Origin: an uncultured Roseibium sp.
GTDB lineage: Bacteria > Pseudomonadota > Alphaproteobacteria > Rhizobiales > Stappiaceae
Assembly: GCF_947494555.1 (NCBI RefSeq)
Contig: NZ_CANLVF010000002.1
Coordinates: forward strand, 1-64,000
Length of the DNA stretch: 64,000 nt
Direction: 5' to 3'
Positions 36,849-47,886 of the stretch are shown here, piece by piece. Numbering within the stretch: the stretch's first letter is position 1; every line of letters begins with the position of its first letter. Below the pieces are notes generated by a model. That model did no database searches, was not told the DNA's origin, and saw nothing but the letters and a program-made list of their open reading frames with translations. Position numbers and translations under genes: made by a program.

Positions 36849-37889
36849 ATGAAAACCCCAAGCGCATTTTACAAGCCGCTCGCAATTGGAGCGCCAGAGC
36901 CATTCCGGGACATCCCGGTCTCGCTTGAGCGCATGATACACTTTGTGCCGCCTCACGTAGAAAAGCTGCGTGCAAAGGTTCCGGACCTCGTTGAGAAGGT
37001 CGACGTGGTTCTCGGCAATCTGGAAGACGCCATTCCTGCAGATGCCAAATCCGATGCGCGCAACGGATTTATCCAGATGGCGCAGGACAACGACTTCGGT
37101 TCCACCGGTCTCTGGACACGGGTCAATTGCCTCAACAGCCCCTGGTTTCTCGATGATATCGTTGAGATTGTCGGGGAAGTCGGCGAGAAACTGGATGTTG
37201 TCATGCTGCCCAAGGTCGAAGGCGCATGGGATATTCACTATCTTGACCAGCTTCTTGCGCAGCTTGAAGCAAAGCACGGTTTGTCCAAACCGATCCTGAT
37301 CCATGCCATTTTGGAAACTGCAGAGGGCGTCAAGAACGTAGAACAGATCGCAGCAGCGAGCCCCCGGATGCATGGCATGAGCCTTGGCCCCGCGGATCTG
37401 GCGGCTTCAAGAGGGATGAAGACGACCCGCGTCGGCGGAGGTCATCCAGACTATGCCGTTCTGTCCGATGCTGATGACAGCGGAGCGCGTGCGGCCTACC
37501 AGCAGGATCTCTGGCACTATACGGTTGGAAAAATGGTTGATGCGTGCCTTTCCTATGGCATCAAGCCGTTTTATGGCCCCTTCGGAGACTTCTCCGATCC
37601 TGCGGCATGTGAGAGCCAGTTCCGTAACGCATTCCTGATGGGGTGCCTCGGCGCCTGGTCGCTGCACCCAACTCAGATCGGGATAGCCAAAAAAGTCTTT
37701 TCGCCCGACGCCGGCGAAGTGGAATTTGCGCGCAAGATCCTTGAAGCCATGCCGGACGGTACCGGTGCAGTCATGATCGATGGCAAGATGCAGGATGACG
37801 CTACCTGGAAACAGGCCAAGGTCATTTTTGACCTGGCCAAGCTGGTCGCAAGCAAAGATGCGGATATGGCCGCAATTTATGGTTTTTAG
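36849..37889 (+). CDS. mcl: malyl-CoA lyase (HpcH/HpaI/CitE family)
   Basis: This 346-residue protein is close in layout to the Chloroflexus L-malyl-CoA/beta-methylmalyl-CoA/citramalyl-CoA lyase: [12 protein letters not shown] at the start, [38 protein letters not shown] (given in part) and [15 protein letters not shown]. It cleaves malyl-CoA to acetyl-CoA and glyoxylate and may act on methylmalyl-CoA, as in the ethylmalonyl-CoA pathway. A strong AGGAGGAGG lies upstream. No other gene of that pathway is in the window. Confidence 0.92.
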   Translation: MKTPSAFYKPLAIGAPEPFRDIPVSLERMIHFVPPHVEKLRAKVPDLVEKVDVVLGNLEDAIPADAKSDARNGFIQMAQDNDFGSTGLWTRVNCLNSPWFLDDIVEIVGEVGEKLDVVMLPKVEGAWDIHYLDQLLAQLEAKHGLSKPILIHAILETAEGVKNVEQIAAASPRMHGMSLGPADLAASRGMKTTRVGGGHPDYAVLSDADDSGARAAYQQDLWHYTVGKMVDACLSYGIKPFYGPFGDFSDPAACESQFRNAFLMGCLGAWSLHPTQIGIAKKVFSPDAGEVEFARKILEAMPDGTGAVMIDGKMQDDATWKQAKVIFDLAKLVASKDADMAAIYGF

Positions 37890-37991
37890 AAATTCGCAAG
37901 GCCTCTTGTATAGTGTTTAATATTACAGCGCTTGCAAGCAGGCTGCCGACACGGTATCCCGGCATTGCATGCAGTAGGCGGACGAGTAACC

Positions 37992-38315
37992 ATGCGAACG
38001 GCAAAATTTAGAATAGGTCAGGTCGTCCGGCACCGGATTTACCCCTTCCGGGGCGTGATTTTCGATGTCGACCCGACATTCAGCAACACGGAAGAGTGGT
38101 GGAACGCCATCCCTGAGGATGTGCGGCCTGTCCGTGACCAGCCTTTTTATCACCTCCTCGCCGAAAACGAGGAAACGGAATATGTTGCCTACGTGAGCGA
38201 GCAGAACCTAGAGCCGGATATGACTGGTGAACCTGTTCGTCATCCTCAGGTCGAAGAAATTTTCGAGGAACAGACGGACGGCTCCTATCTTCCGCGCAGT
38301 GTGGAAATACACTGA
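37992..38315 (+). CDS. hspQ: heat shock protein HspQ
   Basis: This 107-residue protein of the YccV/HspQ family has the FRIGQVVRHRIYPFRGVIFDVDP start, the EEWWNAIPEDVRPVRDQPFYHLL core (given in part) and YVSEQNLEPD. In Escherichia coli HspQ is a Lon specificity-enhancing factor, and the domain also binds hemimethylated DNA. ATG 37992, after GGACGAG, is preferred to a longer frame from 37932. It ends before a strong terminator. Confidence 0.93.
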   Translation: MRTAKFRIGQVVRHRIYPFRGVIFDVDPTFSNTEEWWNAIPEDVRPVRDQPFYHLLAENEETEYVAYVSEQNLEPDMTGEPVRHPQVEEIFEEQTDGSYLPRSVEIH

Positions 38316-38348
38316 CCTGGCGTATCAGGAACGCAGCTAAGAACAAAC

Positions 38349-38380
38349 AAAAAGGCCGGAGCGTTTACTCCGGCCTTTTT
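38349..38380. terminator. bidirectional Rho-independent terminator
   Basis: A 13-bp inverted repeat (38349-38361 with 38368-38380) has A-tracts and T-tracts at its outer ends, so it can work both for hspQ (plus) and for the convergent IalB gene (minus). Confidence 0.9.
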
Positions 38381-38411
38381 GTTGTCCGCGTCATGGACGG
38401 AACACCTGTCG

Positions 38412-39023
38412 TTATTGGCTGGCCTTTTGAGCGTCAATCAGTTTCTGACGCGCTTCATCGGCCCTCTTCTGCAGTTCGCTCTGCAGCTCTTCCTGGCGCT
38501 TCTGCAGTTCGGAAATGTCCATAGGCTCGCCGTCATAGACCTTCGTGAACCCGATAAGGGTCATCTTGAAGACGATTTCCTTGGCCTGCTGGTTATACGG
38601 AGCCACCCGCATTTCGCCGCCCTGCTTCATCGCATTGATGAACGTATCGTCGATAGCCAGTTCAGCGTAACACGCGTTTGGCGCGCAGATGCTGTATTTC
38701 GCCTGAACCGGCTTGCTGTCATCGATCTGGATCCGCAGGCCTGGCTGGATCAGGACGCCGGTCGGGACGGCCACGAGCAACTTCTTGCGTGCTTCGCCCT
38801 CGGTTTCCTGTATCGCGATGTTACTCAGAAACTGGCCGGTATTGGTGCGCAGTTCAATCGAGATGAAGCAGATTTCTTTCTGCGTATTCGGATTGGTATT
38901 GCACGCTTTCGTCCATGGGCTTTTTTCTTCCTGGGCGAATGCGGGAGCAGCTGCGAAAGAAGACATGGCCAGGAACGCTGCCGTTGCGCAGCCAAACAAT
39001 CCTCTTTTCAAAACACTCGTCAT
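38412..39023 (-). CDS. invasion-associated locus B (IalB) family protein
   Basis: This 203-residue protein has a signal peptide (AFA/QE near residue 30). The IalB core carries four cysteines (Cys41, Cys52, and the pair in SICAPNACY) for two likely disulfides, and the last 40 or so residues form a Glu/Gln/Lys-rich coiled coil. It is periplasmic or outer-membrane associated. In Bartonella IalB supports erythrocyte invasion, but the family is widespread in free-living alphaproteobacteria, where its role is unclear. Confidence 0.87.
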   Translation of the reverse strand: MTSVLKRGLFGCATAAFLAMSSFAAAPAFAQEEKSPWTKACNTNPNTQKEICFISIELRTNTGQFLSNIAIQETEGEARKKLLVAVPTGVLIQPGLRIQIDDSKPVQAKYSICAPNACYAELAIDDTFINAMKQGGEMRVAPYNQQAKEIVFKMTLIGFTKVYDGEPMDISELQKRQEELQSELQKRADEARQKLIDAQKASQ

Positions 39024-39281
39024 CGAAACGTCCTCAATCGTGCGATATGCGAATTCTTCGCGTTGTTCTGGGGCATTCCGGAAGCATCCGCAAGGCCCGT
39101 TTGAACATTAGATCCGTGAAATGCATGGTAAGACACCGAATTAGGGCAAGAGGGTGGCCGATTTGCAACGCAATCCTTCGGTTTGATTCAAATCTGTATA
39201 TCTTTGTCTTTGTGTCTTGTTCGTGGCGCGCGCAAAGGAACCATGTGCTACCCTTATTGGCGAGAATCAAGGGAATCTCCG

Positions 39282-41162
39282 ATGGTTGTTATGCGTCTCT
39301 TACAGATTGTGATGTCTGCTTTGGGTCAAGCGGACGGTCGGCGTGCAGCGCTTGCAGTGCCTCTGATGGGTGTGATGGTCCTGGCCGCGCCAGTCTGGGC
39401 GGCGGATGAAGACGTTCCGTGGACCCATGCCATTTCCATGCATGGCTCGCCCGCACTCGGTCCGGATGAGCCTTTTCCTTACGCAAATGCAAATGCTCCC
39501 AAGGGGGGAACGATTACGCTGGGAGTTCAAGGCACTTTCGACAGCATGAACTCCTTTATCGTGCAGGGTGGATGGACTTCGGCCAGAGGCATGCGGGAAC
39601 GCGAGTTTGGAAACAACATCCTCGAGAGTCTGATGGTTCGCTCATATGCGGAGCCGTTTTCACTCTACGGATTGATCGCGCAGCGAGTCCGCATGCCGGA
39701 AAATCGTGAATGGATCGAATTTGAACTCAATCCGGATGCCAAGTTTTCCGACGGGTCTCCGGTTACGGTCGACGACATCGTGTTCTCGTTGGACATCATT
39801 CGCGACAAAGGGCGGCCGCCTTACCGGAACTGGTATGCAGCGATAAAGGAAAAGGAAGTTACCGCGCCCAATCGTCTCAAACTGACCTTCGAGAATGGCG
39901 ACAACCGGGAACTGCCTCTCCTGATCGCGTTGGCGCCGATCTTTTCCAAGAAACACACCGATGCCGAGAATTTTGACAAGTCATCGCTGACGCCACCGGT
40001 CGGGTCGGGTCCCTACACTTTCAAGACAGTTCAGCCGGGACGGCTTGTTGTCTACGAGAAGAACCCGGACTACTGGGCGAAAGATCTGCCGGTCAAAGCG
40101 GGCTTCGACAATTTCGATGAGATCCGGATCGAATATTTCCGTGATGAGACCACGCTGCAGGAGGCATTCCGTAAAGGGCTCGTCAAAGCTATGCAGTTTC
40201 GCGATCCCGCCCGTTGGGCGACGGGTTTCGACTTTCCAGCCGCAGAGAGCGGCAAAGTCGTCCAGTTGAGCATTCCGCGCGGTGTTCCTGCTCCCATGCA
40301 GGGCATTGCTTTCAATACAAGGCGCGAACAGTTTTCCGATGTCCGCGTGCGTAAAGCTCTGCGGATGCTGTTCGACTTCAACTGGGTGAACCGCAATCTC
40401 TATTACGACCTGTTCACTCGGACGGCAGGGTATTGGGACAACTCCGAACTTTCGTCTATCGGGCGTCCAGCGAGCGAGCGAGAAAAAGAACTTCTCGCCC
40501 CATTCCCCGATGCGGTCGATCCGGAGGTCATGGCTGGTACATGGCGGCCAGCGGACGCGGACGGATCCGGCAGGGATCGCAAAGTTCTGCGTGCAGCCCT
40601 GGCACAGCTAAAGGAAGCTGGCTACGCATTGAACGAGCGCAAGCTGGTAAACGAAGCAACGGGTCAACAGCTGGCGTTCGAGATCCTTGCAAAAAATGAA
40701 GACGAGGAAAAACTCGCACTGGCCTATATCCGAACGGTTGAGCTGCTCGGTATTGCGGTCAACGTGCGCAGTGTCGACCCGACACAATTTGAAGACCGCC
40801 GCACCAAGCGAGAGTTCGATATGGTGTTCAACACCTGGTACGCATCGCTTTCTCCAGGAGCGGAACAATATGGGCGCTGGAGCACAAAAGCTGCGGATTC
40901 CGAGGGCTCATTCAATTTTGTAGGTGCTAGGGAACCGGCGATCGATGCGCTAATTGACGCTATCGTCGGAGCGCGCAGCAGGGAAGAATTCGTCGACGCG
41001 GTAAGGGCTTTCGACAGGGTGCTGATTTCCGGAACCTATGCCGTTCCACTCTATCATGTATCAGACGATTGGGTTGCGCACTGGCAGGACGTGGTGCCTC
41101 CCGAACATCATTCTCTTTACGGGCATGAATTTGACACCTGGTGGTCGTCAGCCACGCAATGA
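39282..41162 (+). CDS. peptide ABC transporter substrate-binding protein, YejA-like
   Basis: This 626-residue SBP_bac_5 protein has a signal peptide (VWA/AD near residue 40). It starts mature with a WTHAISMHGSPALG region and then KFSDGSPVTVDD, VGSGPYTF and RGMREREFGNNILE, as in YejA of oligopeptide or microcin C importers. ATG 39282, with AAGGGA 8 nt upstream, is used in place of the longer frame from 39183. No permease or ATPase follows, so it is an orphan binding protein that needs partners elsewhere. Confidence 0.87.
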   Translation: MVVMRLLQIVMSALGQADGRRAALAVPLMGVMVLAAPVWAADEDVPWTHAISMHGSPALGPDEPFPYANANAPKGGTITLGVQGTFDSMNSFIVQGGWTSARGMREREFGNNILESLMVRSYAEPFSLYGLIAQRVRMPENREWIEFELNPDAKFSDGSPVTVDDIVFSLDIIRDKGRPPYRNWYAAIKEKEVTAPNRLKLTFENGDNRELPLLIALAPIFSKKHTDAENFDKSSLTPPVGSGPYTFKTVQPGRLVVYEKNPDYWAKDLPVKAGFDNFDEIRIEYFRDETTLQEAFRKGLVKAMQFRDPARWATGFDFPAAESGKVVQLSIPRGVPAPMQGIAFNTRREQFSDVRVRKALRMLFDFNWVNRNLYYDLFTRTAGYWDNSELSSIGRPASEREKELLAPFPDAVDPEVMAGTWRPADADGSGRDRKVLRAALAQLKEAGYALNERKLVNEATGQQLAFEILAKNEDEEKLALAYIRTVELLGIAVNVRSVDPTQFEDRRTKREFDMVFNTWYASLSPGAEQYGRWSTKAADSEGSFNFVGAREPAIDALIDAIVGARSREEFVDAVRAFDRVLISGTYAVPLYHVSDDWVAHWQDVVPPEHHSLYGHEFDTWWSSATQ

Positions 41163-41186
41163 TCGGACCAATGGACGAAAGACAAT

Positions 41187-42818
41187 ATGAAAGCAACCCT
41201 TGAAAACCTTGCCAAGGAGTATCACGAAAGCGGAGCCTGGTCCGATGTGCCGCTGGATGAACTGTTCCGCAAGACAGCTGCGGAGCACCCTGACAGGCTG
41301 GCGCTAGTGGATGCGCCGGACCGTGCAGCGTGGACCGGCGGTGAACCGCGCAGTCTGACTTATGCGGAAGCCGATCGTGAAATCGACAGGCTGGCGGCGT
41401 TCTACTGCACGGTAGGCCTCTCCTCTGATCATGTGATCGGGGTGCAGGCGCCCAACACGGTCGATACCGTCATTGCCATTCTCGCAGCCTTGCGTGCCGA
41501 TCTGATTGTTTCACCCCTGCCCCTTCATTGGCGGCAGAAGAATGTCGTCGAAGCGCTCAATTCCATAGGTGCAAAAGGCTTTATCGCTGCGGACCGGATC
41601 GAAACGAGAGATGTCGGCACGGCAGCCCGCGATGTTGCCGCTGACCTCTTTTCGCTTCGTTTTGTGTTCGGTCTGGGCAAGGAAGTACCGGACGGCCTTA
41701 TCGAGCTTGCTCCCATGCTCGCAGAAATGGGCGAAGACTTGACGTTCACGCCCGCCGATCGCCCCGATCCGGCCGATCATACAGCGACGATCTGCTGGAG
41801 CCGGAGCGGTGAAGAAAACGTTCCGGTCAGCAGATGTCACAATCATTGGCTTGCGGCAGCGCAGATGATTGTGAACGAAGCACACATCAAAGAGGCCAGC
41901 ACAATCCTGGTGCCTTATTCTCTCAGCGGTCTGACAGGATTGGGCGGCGGCCTGGTGCCCTTCCTTGCAACAGGCAGCACCTTGCACCTGCACCATCCGA
42001 CATCGCTTGCCAATCTTGCGGCACATGCCAATGACGTGGAAGCCGACGTGGTCATGACGCCCGGCCCCCTGGCTCAGACGCTCGACAGAAAGCTGACGAA
42101 CACAAAGACCACTGTGCTGGCCGCTTGGAATATTTCCGCTCCGCATCCGACGACCTTTGTCGCGCGGCGCCGTCTCGTCGACGTTCACGTCGCGGACGAG
42201 TTTGCATTGATTGCAAAGGCGCGAGGGCCGTCCGCGAAGATCAAGGCGACAGCCTTGGGAAAGCATAATGGGTCGAACGGGTGTGAAAGCGGGCCAGCCC
42301 TCCTGGAAATAGCAGTAACGGAAGAGGTAGAGGAACAGGTGCCGACATTGCTGGTCAAGGGGCCTATGGTACCCGAGATCGGCTGGCGCACGATCAATGG
42401 TGACCAACGGCGCGTTCGTTGGGAAGGCACGGGATTTTTAAATACCAATATCAAGGTTGATCTGGTTGACGGTGGAATAGCCGGGTTCGGCATTCCTGGT
42501 GCCTATGCGCTGGGGACCGGGAATCTGGAAACAATCGACGTAATCTACGCGAGCTACCCCGGGATAAAGGAAGCCGCAGCGTTTGTCGTCGAAGATCACC
42601 TACTTGGCGCAAGAATGTACGCGGCCCTTGTCCCGAAATCGTCGAACGTGCCGGACGCCGCATCATTCTTTGCCTATCTCGACGCTGAAGGTGTCGACCT
42701 TGCAAAAATTCCGCATCGCGTCCTCATTCTGCAGTCACTGCCACGCAATGCGGACGGTACGATCTTCCGGGAAAAACTGACACTGCGGACACAACGCCTG
42801 CCGGCTGCGGTCGCTTAG
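41187..42818 (+). CDS. degenerate adenylate-forming (AMP-binding) protein
   Basis: This 543-residue protein has the ANL (acyl-CoA synthetase-like) scaffold: a PNTVDTVIAILA segment, PYSLSGLTGLGGGLVPFLATG (given in part), and a C-terminal lid. The key motifs are eroded. The phosphate loop at 204-216 reads WSRSGEENVPVSR, without the expected TSGTTGxPK residues, and the A10 segment near 518-531 has Thr525 where the catalytic Lys normally stands. It is therefore probably a pseudoenzyme or an enzyme with changed chemistry. The frame is intact, which argues against a decayed gene. It lies 24 bp after the peptide-binding protein gene. Confidence 0.75.
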   Translation: MKATLENLAKEYHESGAWSDVPLDELFRKTAAEHPDRLALVDAPDRAAWTGGEPRSLTYAEADREIDRLAAFYCTVGLSSDHVIGVQAPNTVDTVIAILAALRADLIVSPLPLHWRQKNVVEALNSIGAKGFIAADRIETRDVGTAARDVAADLFSLRFVFGLGKEVPDGLIELAPMLAEMGEDLTFTPADRPDPADHTATICWSRSGEENVPVSRCHNHWLAAAQMIVNEAHIKEASTILVPYSLSGLTGLGGGLVPFLATGSTLHLHHPTSLANLAAHANDVEADVVMTPGPLAQTLDRKLTNTKTTVLAAWNISAPHPTTFVARRRLVDVHVADEFALIAKARGPSAKIKATALGKHNGSNGCESGPALLEIAVTEEVEEQVPTLLVKGPMVPEIGWRTINGDQRRVRWEGTGFLNTNIKVDLVDGGIAGFGIPGAYALGTGNLETIDVIYASYPGIKEAAAFVVEDHLLGARMYAALVPKSSNVPDAASFFAYLDAEGVDLAKIPHRVLILQSLPRNADGTIFREKLTLRTQRLPAAVA

Positions 42819-42959
42819 TGGCCATCTCTTCCAAATGGCTTCAACACGTGGTGTCCAAAGGCGCAACCCGGCAAGCATCTGCTGGTTGATCAGTAACAGA
42901 AAATCAGGGCATCATGTCCTTGATGGATAAGTTTAAGTGGCTCAAGGTGGGGACTGGGC

Positions 42960-44141
42960 ATGGACTATGAAACGTCGCTCTCGTGGCGTGGACCTTACTG
43001 GTATGCCGGACGTCGGCCCAAACGGAACAGCAACGGCGACGCCCCTGAGGATCTGGACGTTTCGCTGTTAAGTATGTTTCAGCGTGAAGCGACGCCACCC
43101 ACTGCCCTGCCCGCTTCCATTGTCGTTGATATCGCGCATCTTGAAGACGGCACAAAACAACCCTTCTTCGACTGGCTTCTGCCTCATATCAGAAACTTGC
43201 CTTGCGACGTCCCCTTTTATGTTCTGACAGATGGTGATGACGAATTGCCGGAAGGCCTTCAGGCGACCGCGATTATCGACCGGGTCGTTCCGGACGACGT
43301 TCTTCTCATGCTCATCTGCATCCATCAACGTGCGCTCATGCGCTCGGAAGAAGCGCAACTTCGCCGAAAGGTTTTCGGGCGTATTCCCGGGTTTGGGACG
43401 GCGCCCCATCATACGGGAAGCAGTAGCCTGATGGTTGTCGGCCTCAGTGGCCGATTTCTTGAATGGCAGGATGCAAGTGACCCGAAAGTTGAAGTTGTCG
43501 GTGCATTTGACGGCAAAATGGCCGTGGAATTCATGTCGATGCGAGCCTTCGATGCTGTTGTGATCGACGCCGCGTTTGAAGATGCGGTCGATTACATACG
43601 CCAGATAAGACGCGATGCGCGTTTTGCTGGCCTCCCTGTTCTCGCCGTCTGTGACGATGAAGAAGATACCGCGCTGCTTTTTCGAAATGGTGCTTCCGAT
43701 GTCATTGTGGGCGAAAACAGGAAGGAGACCCTGACGCGCCGCATGGTGTCGTCGATCCGTTTCGGAAAAAGGCGCCGGCTGGCAGATCGTATTCTCGCTG
43801 AGAGCCAGATGTGGTTGCGTCAGCAAATTGCCGATGGCGGCCTGGCAAGCGAATATTATTCAAGCTATCTGAAGACGTGCAGCGACGCGCTTGCGGTTCG
43901 AGGACTGGATCTGTGGGAGATGCGGCTTCAGCCGGAGCATTTCGGCATTCACGCATCCACTCCGGAGGAACTGGAGGAGATTTACACAACCCTTTTGTCC
44001 ATTGCGGATGCAACAAGTCGTGACGAGGATCTTGTCTGCCTGGTCAAGGGGCTTGGACCGGTTGCCGTTTTGAAAAACGAGGCCGGAACAGTACGATTGC
44101 AGAAACGAATCAACTCGATCCTGACCCATACTGTGCGTTAG
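42960..44141 (+). CDS. degenerate receiver/GGDEF-like regulatory protein
   Basis: A 393-residue soluble protein. Residues 50-125 and 155-250 each look like response-regulator receiver folds. The second keeps Asp203 (VVIDAAF) where a phosphoacceptor would be, but the usual acidic pair and Lys are not evident. The last 120 residues resemble the tail of a GGDEF domain in length and pattern without a GGDEF motif. The architecture recalls PleD with lost catalysis. It may act as a binding or anti-signalling partner. The assignment rests on fold-like patterns only. Confidence 0.55.
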   Translation: MDYETSLSWRGPYWYAGRRPKRNSNGDAPEDLDVSLLSMFQREATPPTALPASIVVDIAHLEDGTKQPFFDWLLPHIRNLPCDVPFYVLTDGDDELPEGLQATAIIDRVVPDDVLLMLICIHQRALMRSEEAQLRRKVFGRIPGFGTAPHHTGSSSLMVVGLSGRFLEWQDASDPKVEVVGAFDGKMAVEFMSMRAFDAVVIDAAFEDAVDYIRQIRRDARFAGLPVLAVCDDEEDTALLFRNGASDVIVGENRKETLTRRMVSSIRFGKRRRLADRILAESQMWLRQQIADGGLASEYYSSYLKTCSDALAVRGLDLWEMRLQPEHFGIHASTPEELEEIYTTLLSIADATSRDEDLVCLVKGLGPVAVLKNEAGTVRLQKRINSILTHTVR

Positions 44142-44163
44142 TCTGAGCTTTGCGATTGGTTTA

Positions 44164-44427
44164 GGGTGCGGACCCATAAATGAAGCTGATTTGGCGGCAG
44201 AAATGGCGAATTCTCGCGAGGAAACGTGCGAAGAGCGGGCTTTGTGCCCGGTCAAGCACTTTGACGCTGCGAGGTGAAGCCATTTTGCCGTCCTTCGGAT
44301 TTGGCCGTTTTGGCCACCTGCCGCGTCGCGAAAGGCTTGAAAATGAACCACATTTTCTGCGCTTTCGCTCTTTTCATCTGGCCAAAACGATTCAAACCAA
44401 ATCAACTTCATTTATGGGTCCGTACCC
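44164..44427. mobile_element. MITE-like element with 29-bp terminal inverted repeats
   Basis: The 264-bp element is bounded by inverted repeats at 44164-44192 and 44399-44427 that match at 27 of 29 positions. TA dinucleotides flank both ends (44162-44163 and 44428-44429), which fits a TA target duplication as made by IS630/mariner-type or some IS5-type transposases. It has no credible reading frame, so it would be non-autonomous. It lies between the receiver-like gene and the DsbA-family gene. Confidence 0.82.
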
Positions 44428-44490
44428 TAAGGGTTGGTATACGGGCCCAAATCCCTATTTTTCAACGATAACGCAAAAAACGGGTCAATC

Positions 44491-45165
44491 ATGAACACAG
44501 CTGCTCCGATCACTGTCGACGTCGTCTCCGACGTCATGTGCCCCTGGTGTTACATTGGCAAAAGGAGGCTGGAAGCGGCTTTAGAAAGCGTGCCTCAGTT
44601 GAACGTGGATGTGCGATGGCATCCGTTTCAGCTGGACGCCACCCTGCCGAAGGAAGGCAAGGACCGGCAGCTTTATCTCAGCGACAAGTTCGGTGGCAAA
44701 GCGAATGCCGATGCCTTTTACAGCCGCATCAAGGATGCCGGCATGGAAGAAGGTATCGATTTTGCTTTCCAGGATATCAAGCTGTCGCCAAACACGCTTG
44801 ATTGCCATCGGCTTGTCCTTTGGTCGCGGTCCGACAATGTCCAGAACGACGTCGTGGAACGGTTGTTCAAGGCGTACTTTCTGGATGGGGAAGATCTGAC
44901 CAAGTCAGAAACACTTGTTCGAATTTCGGAAGAAGCCGGAATGCAGTCCGATCTTGTGGAGCAACTCCTGGAAACGGAGACCGATCTCGACAAGACGGAA
45001 GCGCAGGTAGCCAAGGCCCACGAGTCGGGCATTACGGGTGTTCCCTGTTTCATTATCGATGGGAGATTCGTTCTAGCGGGAGCCGAACGAGCGGAGACGA
45101 TTGCCGCTGCTCTTCTCCATGCCGAAGAAACACGGAGCAATCCGGACGCGCCAGATCCCGAATGA
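44491..45165 (+). CDS. DsbA-family oxidoreductase, FrnE type
   Basis: This 224-residue cytoplasmic thioredoxin-fold protein has the active site CPWC (residues 17-20), the cis-proline in GVPCF and an inserted helical domain. It resembles 2-hydroxychromene-2-carboxylate isomerase/FrnE-like dithiol oxidoreductases. ATG 44491 is chosen; the frame upstream of it runs towards the MITE edge and is not conserved-looking. There is no signal peptide. A terminator follows. Confidence 0.88.
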   Translation: MNTAAPITVDVVSDVMCPWCYIGKRRLEAALESVPQLNVDVRWHPFQLDATLPKEGKDRQLYLSDKFGGKANADAFYSRIKDAGMEEGIDFAFQDIKLSPNTLDCHRLVLWSRSDNVQNDVVERLFKAYFLDGEDLTKSETLVRISEEAGMQSDLVEQLLETETDLDKTEAQVAKAHESGITGVPCFIIDGRFVLAGAERAETIAAALLHAEETRSNPDAPDPE

Positions 45166-45193
45166 GGTGTTGGGGCCGACATATCTCAAACGA

Positions 45194-45220
45194 AAAACCC
45201 CGCCATGACAGCGGGGTTTT
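45194..45220. terminator. bidirectional Rho-independent terminator
   Basis: A 10-bp perfect inverted repeat (45194-45203 with 45211-45220) with A4 and T4 at its ends lies between the convergent DsbA-family gene and eno. Confidence 0.88.
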
Positions 45221-45247
45221 GTTTGTCGTCAGTTTAGTCCGAACGGC

Positions 45248-47504
<2,257 letters not shown>

Positions 47505-47886
47505 CCTTCACCTTGTCCCAACGAGCGCCTTCGGCCGACGTTACTTTTCGACGGATATCGCTCTGCAGCAAAATTCGCGTGTTCCATAGCGTTCTTTTGG
47601 CCAAGCTGCAACTGTCTGGTTTCTGCGGATTGCCGGAAAAATTAAATCGATTTAAAGATCGAGATGCACACAATTTGGCGTCAGTGCACATCATTTACAT
47701 CTTTGTGTGTTTTGCTGCCCGCGCTATACGGCTCGGGGGGCTCTCGTGAATTTTAACCAGGAAGCAAATCCTCGAAGCTAGTATCCAGCATATACCCGCT
47801 CAGAACCCTGAGTTTATTGTCCGTTTTGACCAATCATGAGCAGATGGATAAGAACTCGTCTGTTAATTAGAGTTGGAAGGCCTGAA
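47505..47886. other. divergent intergenic region between kdsA and galU
   Basis: About 380 bp with no supported gene. The part from 47640 to 47720 is AT-rich and may hold the kdsA promoter. On the plus strand a TTGACC at 47826 with a loose TAAGAA 17 nt later could be a weak galU promoter. No terminator or repeat was seen. Confidence 0.35.

Noticed and set aside
44180..44494. 104-codon frame inside the MITE-like element
   Set aside because: It starts in one inverted repeat and runs through the other; the product shows no transposase motif.
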